Source of the DNA: Bacteroidaceae bacterium
Lineage (GTDB): Bacteria; Bacteroidota; Bacteroidia; Bacteroidales; Bacteroidaceae
Length of the DNA stretch: 35,991 nucleotides
Assembly: GCA_017455585.1 (NCBI GenBank)
Contig: JAFSZU010000099.1
Span: 1 to 35,991, forward strand
Reading direction: 5' to 3'
The notes under the pieces are model-generated. The model was not told the DNA's origin. It was given only the letters and a program-made list of their open reading frames with translations, and searched no databases. This document shows, in pieces, positions 7,825 to 16,742 of the stretch (positions within the stretch are counted from its first letter, which is position 1; the number at the start of each line of letters is the position of its first letter). The position numbers and the translations under genes are program-made.

Positions 7825-10560
7825 TTACTTGATAAGTATCTTGCGGGCTTTTCCTCCCACTGTTGATGTGAGGAAGAGACCATGCTGCCATTTGTTATTG
7901 ATAACTCTGCGCCCTTGCATGTCATACACCGCGCCAGCCCAACTTTCAACTTTGAATATTCCATTTTCAATTGCACGAACACCTGTGAGTTCTTCTGCGG
8001 TGAGCGAGAAGAGGCCCAAGTTGGTGATGGTGATCTGGTCGGTGGCAGCGGGTTTGGTGATGGTGAGGCGGTACTCGCCCCAGCCGTCCTCAACGCTGAA
8101 GACGAGACAGACATCCTTGCCCACAAGAGCCGTGGCGTTGAGGACATAGTTCTTCTTGCCTGTCAGTTTCTGGAGCTTCACTGTCAGCTCCTTACCGGCT
8201 TCACCTTCGCTGTGGAAGCAGAGTTTGTAGGTGCCAGAAGTCATTTGCAGGGAGCGATAGACGTTCTGTTTGCCGTCGGTATTCTGGTCGCCACCGAAGC
8301 GCAGCAGTGTCTTGCTGCTGTTCAGCACCCATCCGTGCTCCTTGGGCACATAGCCCTCAGTCTCGATGCGGGGCATCCATTTCAGGGTGGTGTCGCAGGG
8401 CGTGTCCAGCGTATAATCCTTGAAGAAGTTCCACATCACCTGTGCCGAGCTGCCGGTCTCGATGTCGCCGGTGAAGTCATTGTGCCCCATGTTGTTCATC
8501 TCGTAATAAATATAGGGGAAGCTTCCCTCGGCGGCCTCATAGACGCTCTTGTCATACTTGCCGCTGACCGTGGTCTTCTGCGGAACGGGGTTGGCACCGA
8601 TGCGGGCCACCATCTCATCCACGATGACGGGCATGAGGGCGTAGCGCACAAAGTCATCCTGCTTGCCGTGGATGTGCAGGAAGGGCACGGGGCGCACACC
8701 CGTATGGCGGAAATGGAACTCATTGAGTGGGAAACCGCTGATGGAGGCGTAGGCCGCAAAGACATCGCTCATGGTGTTCGTCAAGGCGTAGGTCATCATG
8801 CCGCCGTTGGAGAAGCCGCAGCAATAGATGCGCTGGCGGTCAACGCTGTACTTGGCAGCCACATCCTCGATGACGGCTTTGATGAACTCCACGTCGCCGT
8901 TGACCTCACCCGAGGCATCCCAGCCCGTGACGGTGCCACCGAAAACGGGGAAATAGATGGGGTTGCCCTGCGGATAGACCACGATGCAGCCTTCCTTGTC
9001 GGCAATGTCTGTGCGGAAGGGACTGCGGTCGGTGCTGTGCCCGCTGGCACCATGCAGCGACACCACCAACGGGCTGTTGGCCTTCACGTTCTTGGGCACA
9101 TAGAGCCAGTAGCTGCGCGCCTCGTCACCCACGGTGATATCCACCGACTTGTCGGCGGCGATGGCCTCGCTGCTGAACTGCCAGCTGTCAAAGTCAAAGA
9201 GCTGACCGTTGCCAGAGAAGGTGAAGAAGAGATCCACGGTGCCCTTGATGGCGGTGGTGAGGTCACACAGCACCTCGGTCCATTCGCCATCGGTGGCGGC
9301 ATCCACCGTCACCTTGCCTTTAACAGTACCTGACTTGGTGCCCGTGCGGATGTTCATGGTTCCCTTCTTGGCACCGCCGCGCACCCTGGCACGGAATGAC
9401 TTGGCACCTGTGGTGCCGAAATCGACGTTACGCACTTTGATATAGTCGCCGCTGCTGATGTTGGTGACATAGCAACCGTTGTAGTCACCCTCACAGAGGA
9501 TGCCGGAGCTCTGGTTGATGGTCTCGGCCTCCTGCCGCTCATAGGGGTTCACGGTCTGCAAAGGTTCTACACCTTTGGTGGTGAAAGCGATGGCGGGGAT
9601 GGTGCCGTCCTCGTTGCGTGTAAACTCCTCTACGCAGGTGGCACGCTTGTAGCCGCCACCGTTGGGCAGTTTGCCGTTGTGGTAGAACATATAATGGTGT
9701 CCCTTGAACTCCACGCTGCCGCCGTGGATGGTGAAGCTGCCGTCGGCCTGTCCCAGAATCTTACCCTGATAGGTCCAGGGGCCTGTCACCTTGTCGGCGG
9801 TGGAGTAGGCCCAGTGCTCGGGCACACCGCCAGCGGCATATTCCAGATAATACTTGTCGCCCCGCTTGTAGATCCACGAGGCCTCCTCGAAGTTGGTCTT
9901 CGGGTTGCCGTTATCATCATAACCCTTGTAGGGGCCAAAGGCGGTCTCGTCCTTGGTCTTCACCTCTATCTCTCCGCCCGTGATGCTGGTCATCTTCTTC
10001 GTCAGTTTGGTGTACCACAACATGTTATTGCCATAGAAGAGGTAGGCCTGGCCATTGTCGTCGATGAACACCGTGGGGTCTATCTTGAACCACCCTTTGA
10101 CCAACGGCTTCTTAATGGGATCCTTATAAGGCCCTGCGGGGTTGTCGGCCACGGCCACGCCGATGCCGGGATAGGCTTCGCCCTTGATGGTGGCGGTGAC
10201 ATACCAGTACCACTTGCCGTCGCGCTCGATGCACTGGCTGGCCCAGCAGTCGTTGTCCTGCTTGGCCCACGCGGAGAAGGTGGCCGAGGTCAGCGGCGTG
10301 CCTCGGTAGGTCCAGTTGACCATATCCACGGTGCTGTAGAGCAGCCAGTCCTTCATGGTGAAGTAGCCGTTGAGGGTCTCGTTCTCATCGTGATCCACAA
10401 AGAGATACAGTGTGTCGCCGTGCACGTAGGGGGCTGGGTCGGGCGTGTAGCGGTCGCAGATGATGGGGTTCTGGGCGGAAGCGGGAGAGTTGAAAGTTGA
10501 AAGTTGAAAGTTGAAAGTTAGGAGGGCGGGTAGGAGAGCGCGGAAGATGGAATGGGACAT
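7825..10560 (-). CDS. GH43-CE1 bifunctional arabinofuranosidase/xylosidase-feruloyl esterase with T9SS-type tail
   Basis: 911 residues from the ATG at 10560 (MSHSIFRALLPALL...; signal peptide ending near ASAQ). The frame is open to 10839, but that extension overlaps the upstream GH29 gene and reads through a repeat; ATG 10569 is the alternative. Order of domains: GH43 propeller (about 30-335) with base D41 (TPDPAPY), D161 (KIDPTVF) and acid E226 (FEEASWI); CBM6-like sandwich (335-465); CE1/PHB-depolymerase-like alpha/beta hydrolase (470-715) with nucleophile S584 in GFSNGGMM, an Asp near 635 (HGKQDD) and H693 (MGHNDF); a second sandwich (740-855); T9SS tail from GAVYDMQGRRV to the basic end KARKILIK. 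Such fusions pair arabinose removal with cleavage of ferulate esterified to that arabinose. Substrate assignments are inferred from family and context. Confidence 0.88.
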   Translation of the reverse strand: MSHSIFRALLPALLTFNFQLSTFNSPASAQNPIICDRYTPDPAPYVHGDTLYLFVDHDENETLNGYFTMKDWLLYSTVDMVNWTYRGTPLTSATFSAWAKQDNDCWASQCIERDGKWYWYVTATIKGEAYPGIGVAVADNPAGPYKDPIKKPLVKGWFKIDPTVFIDDNGQAYLFYGNNMLWYTKLTKKMTSITGGEIEVKTKDETAFGPYKGYDDNGNPKTNFEEASWIYKRGDKYYLEYAAGGVPEHWAYSTADKVTGPWTYQGKILGQADGSFTIHGGSVEFKGHHYMFYHNGKLPNGGGYKRATCVEEFTRNEDGTIPAIAFTTKGVEPLQTVNPYERQEAETINQSSGILCEGDYNGCYVTNISSGDYIKVRNVDFGTTGAKSFRARVRGGAKKGTMNIRTGTKSGTVKGKVTVDAATDGEWTEVLCDLTTAIKGTVDLFFTFSGNGQLFDFDSWQFSSEAIAADKSVDITVGDEARSYWLYVPKNVKANSPLVVSLHGASGHSTDRSPFRTDIADKEGCIVVYPQGNPIYFPVFGGTVTGWDASGEVNGDVEFIKAVIEDVAAKYSVDRQRIYCCGFSNGGMMTYALTNTMSDVFAAYASISGFPLNEFHFRHTGVRPVPFLHIHGKQDDFVRYALMPVIVDEMVARIGANPVPQKTTVSGKYDKSVYEAAEGSFPYIYYEMNNMGHNDFTGDIETGSSAQVMWNFFKDYTLDTPCDTTLKWMPRIETEGYVPKEHGWVLNSSKTLLRFGGDQNTDGKQNVYRSLQMTSGTYKLCFHSEGEAGKELTVKLQKLTGKKNYVLNATALVGKDVCLVFSVEDGWGEYRLTITKPAATDQITITNLGLFSLTAEELTGVRAIENGIFKVESWAGAVYDMQGRRVINNKWQHGLFLTSTVGGKARKILIK
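10483..10522 (-). repeat. TTGAAAG heptad repeat encoding the signal peptide of GH43-CE1
   Basis: Four consecutive TTGAAAG heptads on the + strand, flanked by GGGAGAG and TTAGGAGG. The minus strand encodes LLTFNFQLSTFNSP. The flanks match the copies in GH27 and in the tandem GH43 gene. Confidence 0.85.
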
Positions 10561-10612
10561 ATAGGTCATATAGGTCTTATAAGACTTATAAAACTTATAG
10601 GACTTATAGAAA
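10561..10612 (-). repeat. Tandem TATAAG/ACTTATA short repeats upstream of GH43-CE1
   Basis: A run of units such as GTCTTATAAGACTTATAAAA spaced 9-10 bases apart. The proposed start codons at 10569 and 10560 fall at its end in CCTATATGACCTATATG. The repeat stays open in the GH43 frame as FYKSYKFYKSYKTYMTYM, which can mislead start calling. Similar arrays lie at 3067-3105 and 25640-25695. Confidence 0.75.
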
Positions 10613-10649
10613 GTTGGTGAGGTCATGGCTTTTATTTTTTTTGAAATAA

Positions 10650-12263
10650 TCATTTGGCAATGCGGAGCACGGGGGCAATCTTGTTGCAGGGCTGGGGCAG
10701 CTGGACTTCGAGACCTGCTGCGGTCTGGCGGGCCTTGAGTTTGCCGTGACCCAGCAGATAGACAGAGGAGATGGACTTGCGGAAGTCCTGCGTGCCCTTG
10801 GCCAGCGACTTGATGACGAGGCGGCCGTCCTCGGGCCATCCCATGGCGGTGACATAGAGGTGCTTGGGTGTCTGATTAAAGCGGATGTCGCGATAGTCCA
10901 TGCCGTTATACTGTCCCTCGTTGAAGCCCTGGGCGTTGATGTCTATCTTCTTCTCGGCCACGGGACCCTCGCCGAACTTGACCCAAGGGCGTGTGCCGAA
11001 GATGCTCTCGCCGTTCTGTGTCATCCATGCCTCCAGCTCGTCGAGGAAGACCGAGGCTTTCTCGTCGTAGGTGCCGTCGGCACGCAACGGGATATTCAGC
11101 AGGAGGCATCCGTTCTTGGAAACGATATCCACCAGTTGCTTCACAATGTTGGATGCTGTACGATAACCGCGCTGATAGGTGCCGGTGTTGTAGTGCCAGT
11201 CGCCGATGCAGTTGCAGGTCTGCCACGGCTGTTCCACCATCATGTTCGGTGCGCCGCGCTCCACATCCCAGGTGAGGGCTTTCTTCTGCTCGTCGTCCAG
11301 GATCTTGCCGAAGACCACGCCGCGTGGGTTCTTGTTATACATGTGGGTAGCAATGCGCAGACCGCAGTCACTCAGCGGGTAGAAGGGCAGCACAGTGACA
11401 TCGAAGTAGATGAGGTCGGGCTGATAGCGGTTGATGGCATCAAGGGTGCGGTCATAGAAGTTGGTGACAAACTCCTTGGACGGCGGACAGGCACCGCCGC
11501 CCCATCCCCACTGTCCGTGGATGGCACCGTTGTCCCACGACCCTTTGCTCATGGGATGGTTCTGCTGATAGAGCTGCTGCGGATCCAGCCCTTCCCACCA
11601 TTTGCCTTTGCCGTCTTCCTTCGTCAGGTTGCCGTCATACCAGACACCGGCCTTGGGGCCTTGCAGGTCGTAACGTTGTGACGGCTCATACCATGTCCAG
11701 GCGTGGTCGGCGTGGAAACTGATGCCGAGCGGCAGTCCGGCCTTCTTTGCGGCCTTGGCCCACCCGTCGAGGATGTCGCGCTTGGGGCCTATGTTCTTGG
11801 AGTTCCAGGGCTGATACTGCGAGTCCCACAGGTCATAGTTGTCGTGGTGGTTGCCCAGCACAAAAAAGTACTGTGCGCCGCAATGCTTGTAGCGCTCCAC
11901 CAATGCCTCGGGATCCCATTTCTCGGCCTTGAAGAGAGGGAGGATGTCCTTGAAGCCGAACTCAGAGGGATGTCCATAGTGCTCCACGTGGTATTTGTAC
12001 TTGTAGTTGCCCTCCATATACATCTCACGGGCCATCCAGTCGCCACTGCCCTCCACGCACTGCGGTCCCCAGTGTGCCCAGATGCCGAACTTGGCGTTGC
12101 GGAACCATTCGGGTGTCTGATGGGTCTTCAGGGATTCCCACGTGGGTTCATACTGTCCCGTCTGCATATGTTCGTGGATTTCGGACACGGGCACTTGATA
12201 GCTCTGAGCGTTTATGGCCATGGAAACCAACAGTGCTACTGCTGCTGAACAATATTTTTTCAT
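10650..12263 (-). CDS. GH29 secreted alpha-L-fucosidase
   Basis: 537 residues from the ATG at 12263 (MKKYCSAAVALLVSMAINAQ, a clear signal peptide). The frame extends to 12305 without benefit. GH29 features: KFGIWAHWGPQCV near residue 57, a GNHHDNYDLW motif near 137 that replaces the usual HHDGF, and the likely nucleophile D288 in DLIYFDVTVLPFY. KNGCLLLNIPLRADG and GESIFGTRPW mark the end of the barrel, followed by the C-terminal sandwich. GH29 enzymes are retaining alpha-L-fucosidases; some relatives act on other 6-deoxy or galacto sugars. The C-terminus ends in ordinary sequence without a T9SS tail. It lies 42 bases downstream of GH95 and 89 bases upstream of GH43-CE1. The unusual HHDN and the context make a specialised side-chain substrate possible, but this is inference. 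Confidence 0.87.
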   Translation of the reverse strand: MKKYCSAAVALLVSMAINAQSYQVPVSEIHEHMQTGQYEPTWESLKTHQTPEWFRNAKFGIWAHWGPQCVEGSGDWMAREMYMEGNYKYKYHVEHYGHPSEFGFKDILPLFKAEKWDPEALVERYKHCGAQYFFVLGNHHDNYDLWDSQYQPWNSKNIGPKRDILDGWAKAAKKAGLPLGISFHADHAWTWYEPSQRYDLQGPKAGVWYDGNLTKEDGKGKWWEGLDPQQLYQQNHPMSKGSWDNGAIHGQWGWGGGACPPSKEFVTNFYDRTLDAINRYQPDLIYFDVTVLPFYPLSDCGLRIATHMYNKNPRGVVFGKILDDEQKKALTWDVERGAPNMMVEQPWQTCNCIGDWHYNTGTYQRGYRTASNIVKQLVDIVSKNGCLLLNIPLRADGTYDEKASVFLDELEAWMTQNGESIFGTRPWVKFGEGPVAEKKIDINAQGFNEGQYNGMDYRDIRFNQTPKHLYVTAMGWPEDGRLVIKSLAKGTQDFRKSISSVYLLGHGKLKARQTAAGLEVQLPQPCNKIAPVLRIAK

Positions 12264-12305
12264 GAGAGATTTGTTGTTTATAGATAATATAAGGTATATC
12301 GACAT

Positions 12306-14927
12306 CTATTGTTTGATAATCTTGTGATAGACGTTGCGGCCGTCCTGTGTGCTCTTGCTGACCAGGAGGCCCTTGGCATGTGCCGTGGCTGCACGGCCCT
12401 GCATGTCATAGAATGCCGTCGGGCCTTGCTCCATGGGCTGTGGGGCTTCCACCTCGTCCACCTTACCCTTTCTGCGGAGACGGTACTCGCCACCGGCCAC
12501 GGTCTGCAGGTCATACTCATGCACCTTCTTCACCGTGAGTTTGGGCTTGCTCTTCAGGTTCGCGGCCAAGAGCGGCTCCTTGACCTGTGCCGGAGCAAAG
12601 AGCGGGTTGGGGCAGTCGCCCTCGGCGGGTTGCAACCCGTCGCCCTCCAGTTCTACGTAGGAGCGCAGACGCAGTGTGCCGCCGATGGTGGAGCGGATGG
12701 TGGCCGTCTGCAGGGTGGCCGTGCTCCATTCTATATCCACCTCGAAGCCGCCACGGGCTCGCAGACCGCTGACACTGCCTTGCTTCCATACCGCGGGCAG
12801 GGCGGGCAGCAGGTGCACGGCACCGTCGTGACTCTGCAGCAGCATCTCGGCAATGCCGGCAGTGGCACCGAAGTTGCCGTCGATCTGGAAGGGCGGGTGG
12901 GCATCGAACAGGTTGGGGAAGGTGCGGCCGTTGGGGTACTGCCCCGTGGCACTCTCCGACGGCAGCAGCTTGAGCATATTCTTTAAGATGGTGAGGGCGT
13001 GTGTGCCGTCGAGCATACGTGCCCAGAAACAAATCTTCCAGCCGAGGCTCCAGCCTGTAGCCTCGTCGCCGCGGTCGGTGAGCGTCTGCTTGGCGGCGGC
13101 GAACAGTTCGTTGTGGCTGTAGGGACTGATCTGGTTGGAGGGGAAGAGACCGTAGAGGTGCGAGATGTGGCGGTGGTGCATGTCGCCGCCGTCAGCATCG
13201 ATGAGCCATTCATGCAACTGCTTGCGGCTGCCTATCTGCATGGGCGGCAACTGGGCCAGCGTCTCTTCCAGTTTCTTCTGGTAGTCGGCATCCTCGTTCA
13301 GGATGCGGGCAGCATTCAAGGTGTTGGACAGGGCATCAAAGACAATCTGGTTGTCCATGGTGCAGCCGGCAGTGATGGGTGTCGATTTCCCTGCGGGTCC
13401 CTGCTCTGGACTCACGGACGGCACCACCACGAGCCAGTTGTTGTAGCCGGGGTGGGGCTGCATGTAGTCGAGGTAGAAGTCGGCGGTACCCTTGATGACG
13501 GGATACCACTCACGCAGGAATGCCACGTCGCCCGTGTAGAGATAGTGCTGCCACAAGTGCGTGGCCAGCCAGGCACCGCCGTTGGGGTACATGCCCCAGA
13601 ACGCGCCATCCACCGGTCCGGCGATGCGCCACAGGTCGGTGTTGTGGTGAGCCACCCAGCCGCCGCAGCCGTACATGGTCTTGGCGGTCTTGGCACCCGT
13701 CTCGCTCAGGTCGCGTATCATCCCGAAGAAGGGGTCGTTGGTCTCGGTGAGGTTGCAGACCTCCGAGGGCCAGTAGTTCATCTCAGCGTTGATGTTGATG
13801 GTGTATTTCGAGTCCCAGGGAGCATCCTTCTTGTCGTTCCACAAGCCTTGCAGGTTCGCGGGCTGTCCGCCGGGCTGCGAGCTGCTGATGAGCAGGTAGC
13901 GGCCATAGTTGAAGAGCAGTGCCACCATGCCCCAGTCCGTGCTGCCCGCGAACTTGTCCAACCGCTTCTCGGTGGTCAGCTTGCTGTTGGCAGCCGCCGA
14001 GGGCAGGTAGAGATGCACGCGGTTGTACTGTGCCTGATAGGCTTCGGTGTGCCGCTTCAGCAGCTCGTCGTAGTCATGCTGGCGTGCATCGTTGAGATGG
14101 CTGAGGGCAACGGTTCCCGCCTTGCCGTTGACATTCTTGTAGTTGACATAGTTGGTGGCGGCGGCGATATAGACGGTGGCCTTGGTGTAGTTCTTCACCG
14201 TCACTTTGCCGCCGGCGGTGTAGGTTACCTCGCCGTCGCTCTCCACCTGATAGCGCAGGGCGGCCTTCAGCTTGGCGGCGATGCCCTCGTGATCCACGCC
14301 GCTGATGGTGGCCATCTGTCCGTCGGTGCTCTTGGCGTAGGTGGTGGTGTAGGGGGCCTTATGCTGGATGGTGAAGCCGGATGGGGTGTCTGTCTCTAAC
14401 CGCATAACAATGACTTGATCAGGGATGGAGGCGAAGGTAGTACGGCTATAATGGTGCCCGTCCTGCTCAAAGCTCACAGAGGAAAGGGCCGTCTGCAGGT
14501 CCAGTTCGCGGCGGTAGCCTGTGACCTCGGCAGCGTGGATGCCGTCATGCGTCAGCGTCAGGCTGCCCAGGGTGAGGTACTTCATGCCATGCGGCCCCTT
14601 GATGAACTGCTGGTTGATGAGGTCCTCAGCCTCCTTCTCCTTGCCCTCGAAGATGAGACTGCGCACCTGGTCAATGTATTTGGCCGAGGTGGTGCTGTTG
14701 TTGTTGTGCGGGCCTCCGCTCCAAAACGAGTCCTCGTTGAGTTGTATCTCTTCGGTCTCTGTGCCGCCGAAGATCATGCCGCCGAGACGCCCGTTGCCGA
14801 CGGGCAGAGCCTCTAACCAGATGTTGGCGGGCTTATCATACCACAGCCGTTCCGTGTTATCGTCCTGCGCCATGACATTCACGGCAGCAATGGCCACAAT
14901 GGCCAGTGTCAGTAGTCGCTTCATCAT
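12306..14927 (-). CDS. GH95 secreted alpha-L-fucosidase / alpha-L-galactosidase with T9SS-like tail
   Basis: 873 residues; signal peptide [21 protein letters not shown]. The N-terminal sandwich starts with [20 protein letters not shown] and [11 protein letters not shown], both hallmarks of GH95. The (alpha/alpha)6 barrel contains [28 protein letters not shown] and [20 protein letters not shown]. The length matches the family. GH95 includes alpha-1,2-L-fucosidases and also alpha-L-galactosidases that remove L-galactose caps from complex corn-type glucuronoarabinoxylan in Bacteroides ovatus. The surrounding xylan genes favour the second role, but sequence alone does not decide. The C-terminus ([19 protein letters not shown]...) resembles a degenerate T9SS sorting tail. 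It is in the middle of the eight-gene run, directly upstream of GH29. Confidence 0.9.
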   Translation of the reverse strand: MMKRLLTLAIVAIAAVNVMAQDDNTERLWYDKPANIWLEALPVGNGRLGGMIFGGTETEEIQLNEDSFWSGGPHNNNSTTSAKYIDQVRSLIFEGKEKEAEDLINQQFIKGPHGMKYLTLGSLTLTHDGIHAAEVTGYRRELDLQTALSSVSFEQDGHHYSRTTFASIPDQVIVMRLETDTPSGFTIQHKAPYTTTYAKSTDGQMATISGVDHEGIAAKLKAALRYQVESDGEVTYTAGGKVTVKNYTKATVYIAAATNYVNYKNVNGKAGTVALSHLNDARQHDYDELLKRHTEAYQAQYNRVHLYLPSAAANSKLTTEKRLDKFAGSTDWGMVALLFNYGRYLLISSSQPGGQPANLQGLWNDKKDAPWDSKYTININAEMNYWPSEVCNLTETNDPFFGMIRDLSETGAKTAKTMYGCGGWVAHHNTDLWRIAGPVDGAFWGMYPNGGAWLATHLWQHYLYTGDVAFLREWYPVIKGTADFYLDYMQPHPGYNNWLVVVPSVSPEQGPAGKSTPITAGCTMDNQIVFDALSNTLNAARILNEDADYQKKLEETLAQLPPMQIGSRKQLHEWLIDADGGDMHHRHISHLYGLFPSNQISPYSHNELFAAAKQTLTDRGDEATGWSLGWKICFWARMLDGTHALTILKNMLKLLPSESATGQYPNGRTFPNLFDAHPPFQIDGNFGATAGIAEMLLQSHDGAVHLLPALPAVWKQGSVSGLRARGGFEVDIEWSTATLQTATIRSTIGGTLRLRSYVELEGDGLQPAEGDCPNPLFAPAQVKEPLLAANLKSKPKLTVKKVHEYDLQTVAGGEYRLRRKGKVDEVEAPQPMEQGPTAFYDMQGRAATAHAKGLLVSKSTQDGRNVYHKIIKQ

Positions 14928-14934
14928 ATCATTT

Positions 14935-14986
14935 ACTATTTAAGCATTTACCCATTTACCATTTAAGCATTTACCATTTACCATTT
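14935..14986. repeat. CATTTACC/CATTTAAG short tandem repeat
   Basis: The 79-bp gap between GH95 and the upstream GH43 gene consists mostly of repeated ATTTAAGCATTTACC units. No ORF or clear promoter is visible. Confidence 0.7.
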
Positions 14987-15006
14987 GGGTGCGGCCGATT
15001 CACTTT

Positions 15007-16725
15007 TCACTCTTTACGCTTCACTTCATAGTGGAAAGCGTCCACGTCGATGTAGCCGCCGGTACGCTTGGTGGCGTAGTTGAAGATGGCGAACTTGGAG
15101 CCCATGAAGAAGCGACGGTAGTCAAAGATCATGCGGTAGTCGCGGGTGCCGATTTGTGTCCACTGCTGGCCGTCGAGGCTGTAGAAGAAGTTGGCGGCAT
15201 CATTGTGGCCAGGGCGGAAGTCGCCGTCGAGGCGGAGGAAGATCAAGGAAGCCCCTCCCCCAGCCCCTCCCCTGTTGGGGCGGGGAGATACCTTTCCGCT
15301 GGATTGACCTTGGGCTGCCTTTCCGCTGGATTGACCTTGGGCTGCCTTTCCGCTGGATTTCTGCTGATTGGAGAGTTGTGCGGTGAGGTCGATGGTCTCG
15401 ATGACCTTCTCATCGACAGCCTCCACGGCTTTCTCGCGGTCGGTGAGGCGAACGCATTGCTCGCTCATAGTGAGGGTGATGCGCTTGCCGTTCTTCTTGA
15501 TGGTGAGCACGCCGCTGTCACCGTTGAAAGCAGCGAGGCCGCAGCAGTCGCCGTCTTTCATCTTGCTGATGTCCATGCTGACGATGCCGCTGCACGTGGG
15601 ACCTTCCATGCGCTGCGTCAAGGTGTTGGATGCCAGATACAGGTTCTCCACCACGCGGCTGGTCTTCAGGCGTAGGAAGCCCGGGCGTTCGGTGAGGGAC
15701 CAGGCGGTGTTGATGGGATTGTGGTTCCATTGCCATTGGAGGTTCAAATCCGACGAGGAAAACTCGTCGGCACCAACGATGGTGGTGGCAGGTTGGTTGC
15801 TGCGATAGGGGCGCATGGTAGCGGGTACCTTGCCGTTCTCGTCGCCCAGCATGGGCCAGCCATCAATCCAGCGGACGGGGGAGAGCGTCAGCACGCGGCC
15901 CACGCCGCCACGGTCCTGGAACATGATGCCATACCAGTCGCCCTCCTCGGTATCGACGATGGTGCCTTGCGCCAGATAGGAGAAGCCGCCGAAGTCGCTC
16001 TCCAGGATGACAGCCTTCTCCCACTTGGCATTCAGGTCGCGCGTGCGGTAGCACACCTCGCGGCGATGGCGACCGGGTGCATAGACATGGCTGATGAGCA
16101 GGGCATAGTAGGTGCCGTTGTGTTTGATGACGCGGGTGCCCTCCAACAGACCGCGCTCGTCTTCCTCGCGTTGGAAGTAGTGGCGGTTGCTGCCCTCGAC
16201 GACACTTTTCAGGTCGCGTGAGAGCTGACACATCTCACCCGTGCCGTAGAACACGTAGGGCGTGCCGTCGTCGTCAAAGAACAGGGTGGCATCGTGGAAG
16301 TGGCGCAGACGGGCGTGGATGGTCCACGGCCCATCGGCCTTGGGAGCGGTGCAGATATAGGTGTCGCCCATGGGACCGCCCTCGTTGGGGGCGAAGAGTG
16401 CCCAGAAGCGGCCGTCGTGGTATTTCAGCGACGTGGCCCACTGTCCGCGGCCATAGACGGTACCCTCCTGCAGGTCATACTTGGGCGAATCGGTGAGGCG
16501 GTCGAAGATGTAGCCCACGGTCTCCCAGTTCTTCAGGTCGCGTGAGGCCATGACGGGTGCACCGGGCATGAGGTGCATGGTGGTGGAAACCATATAGAAA
16601 GTGTCGCCCACGCGGATGACGTCTGGATCTGGCACATCGGCCCACAGCATGGGGTTCTGGATGGGTTGTGCCGCCAGGACGACACTCGTCAGCAACGCTG
16701 CCAAAACGCAATAAATTCTATTCAT
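15007..16725 (-). CDS. GH43 secreted beta-xylosidase/arabinofuranosidase with C-terminal beta-sandwich (GH43_12-like)
   Basis: 572 residues from the ATG at 16725 (MNRIYCVLAALLTSVVLAAQ, signal peptide). The frame is open to 17040, but the extra 105 codons run through a repeat element. The GH43 propeller covers about 22-320: base Asp in WADVPDPDVIRVGDTFYMVS, HDATLFFDDDGTPYV for the pKa-modulating Asp, and the acid Glu in GLLEGTRVIKHNGTYYAL. The C-terminal domain (about 340-572) is the concanavalin-like sandwich common to xylosidases of this type. Within it, about residues 445-488 come from repeat DNA: two and a half SSGKAAQGQ units followed by VSPRPNRGGAGGG, a palindrome remnant. The position behind GH10-CE1 suggests release of xylose or arabinose from xylo-oligosaccharides. 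No T9SS tail is seen. Confidence 0.86.
   Translation of the reverse strand: MNRIYCVLAALLTSVVLAAQPIQNPMLWADVPDPDVIRVGDTFYMVSTTMHLMPGAPVMASRDLKNWETVGYIFDRLTDSPKYDLQEGTVYGRGQWATSLKYHDGRFWALFAPNEGGPMGDTYICTAPKADGPWTIHARLRHFHDATLFFDDDGTPYVFYGTGEMCQLSRDLKSVVEGSNRHYFQREEDERGLLEGTRVIKHNGTYYALLISHVYAPGRHRREVCYRTRDLNAKWEKAVILESDFGGFSYLAQGTIVDTEEGDWYGIMFQDRGGVGRVLTLSPVRWIDGWPMLGDENGKVPATMRPYRSNQPATTIVGADEFSSSDLNLQWQWNHNPINTAWSLTERPGFLRLKTSRVVENLYLASNTLTQRMEGPTCSGIVSMDISKMKDGDCCGLAAFNGDSGVLTIKKNGKRITLTMSEQCVRLTDREKAVEAVDEKVIETIDLTAQLSNQQKSSGKAAQGQSSGKAAQGQSSGKVSPRPNRGGAGGGASLIFLRLDGDFRPGHNDAANFFYSLDGQQWTQIGTRDYRMIFDYRRFFMGSKFAIFNYATKRTGGYIDVDAFHYEVKRKE
15251..15359 (-). repeat. G/C palindrome remnant plus 27-bp tandem repeat inside the GH43 gene
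   Basis: Bases 15251-15287 hold CCCCTCCCC...GGGGCGGGGAG, resembling one end of the elements at 3598 and 5446. Bases 15291-15359 hold two full and one partial copy of a 27-bp unit beginning CCTTTCCGCTGGATTGACCT. All of it is translated in frame as SSGKAAQGQ repeats and VSPRPNRGG. Confidence 0.85.
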
Positions 16726-16742
16726 ACTAGTATTATTATTAC

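Noticed and set aside
10561..10839. N-terminal extension of GH43-CE1 to 10839
   Set aside because: It overlaps the GH29 3' end and runs through a TATAAG repeat; the signal peptide begins at 10560 or 10569.
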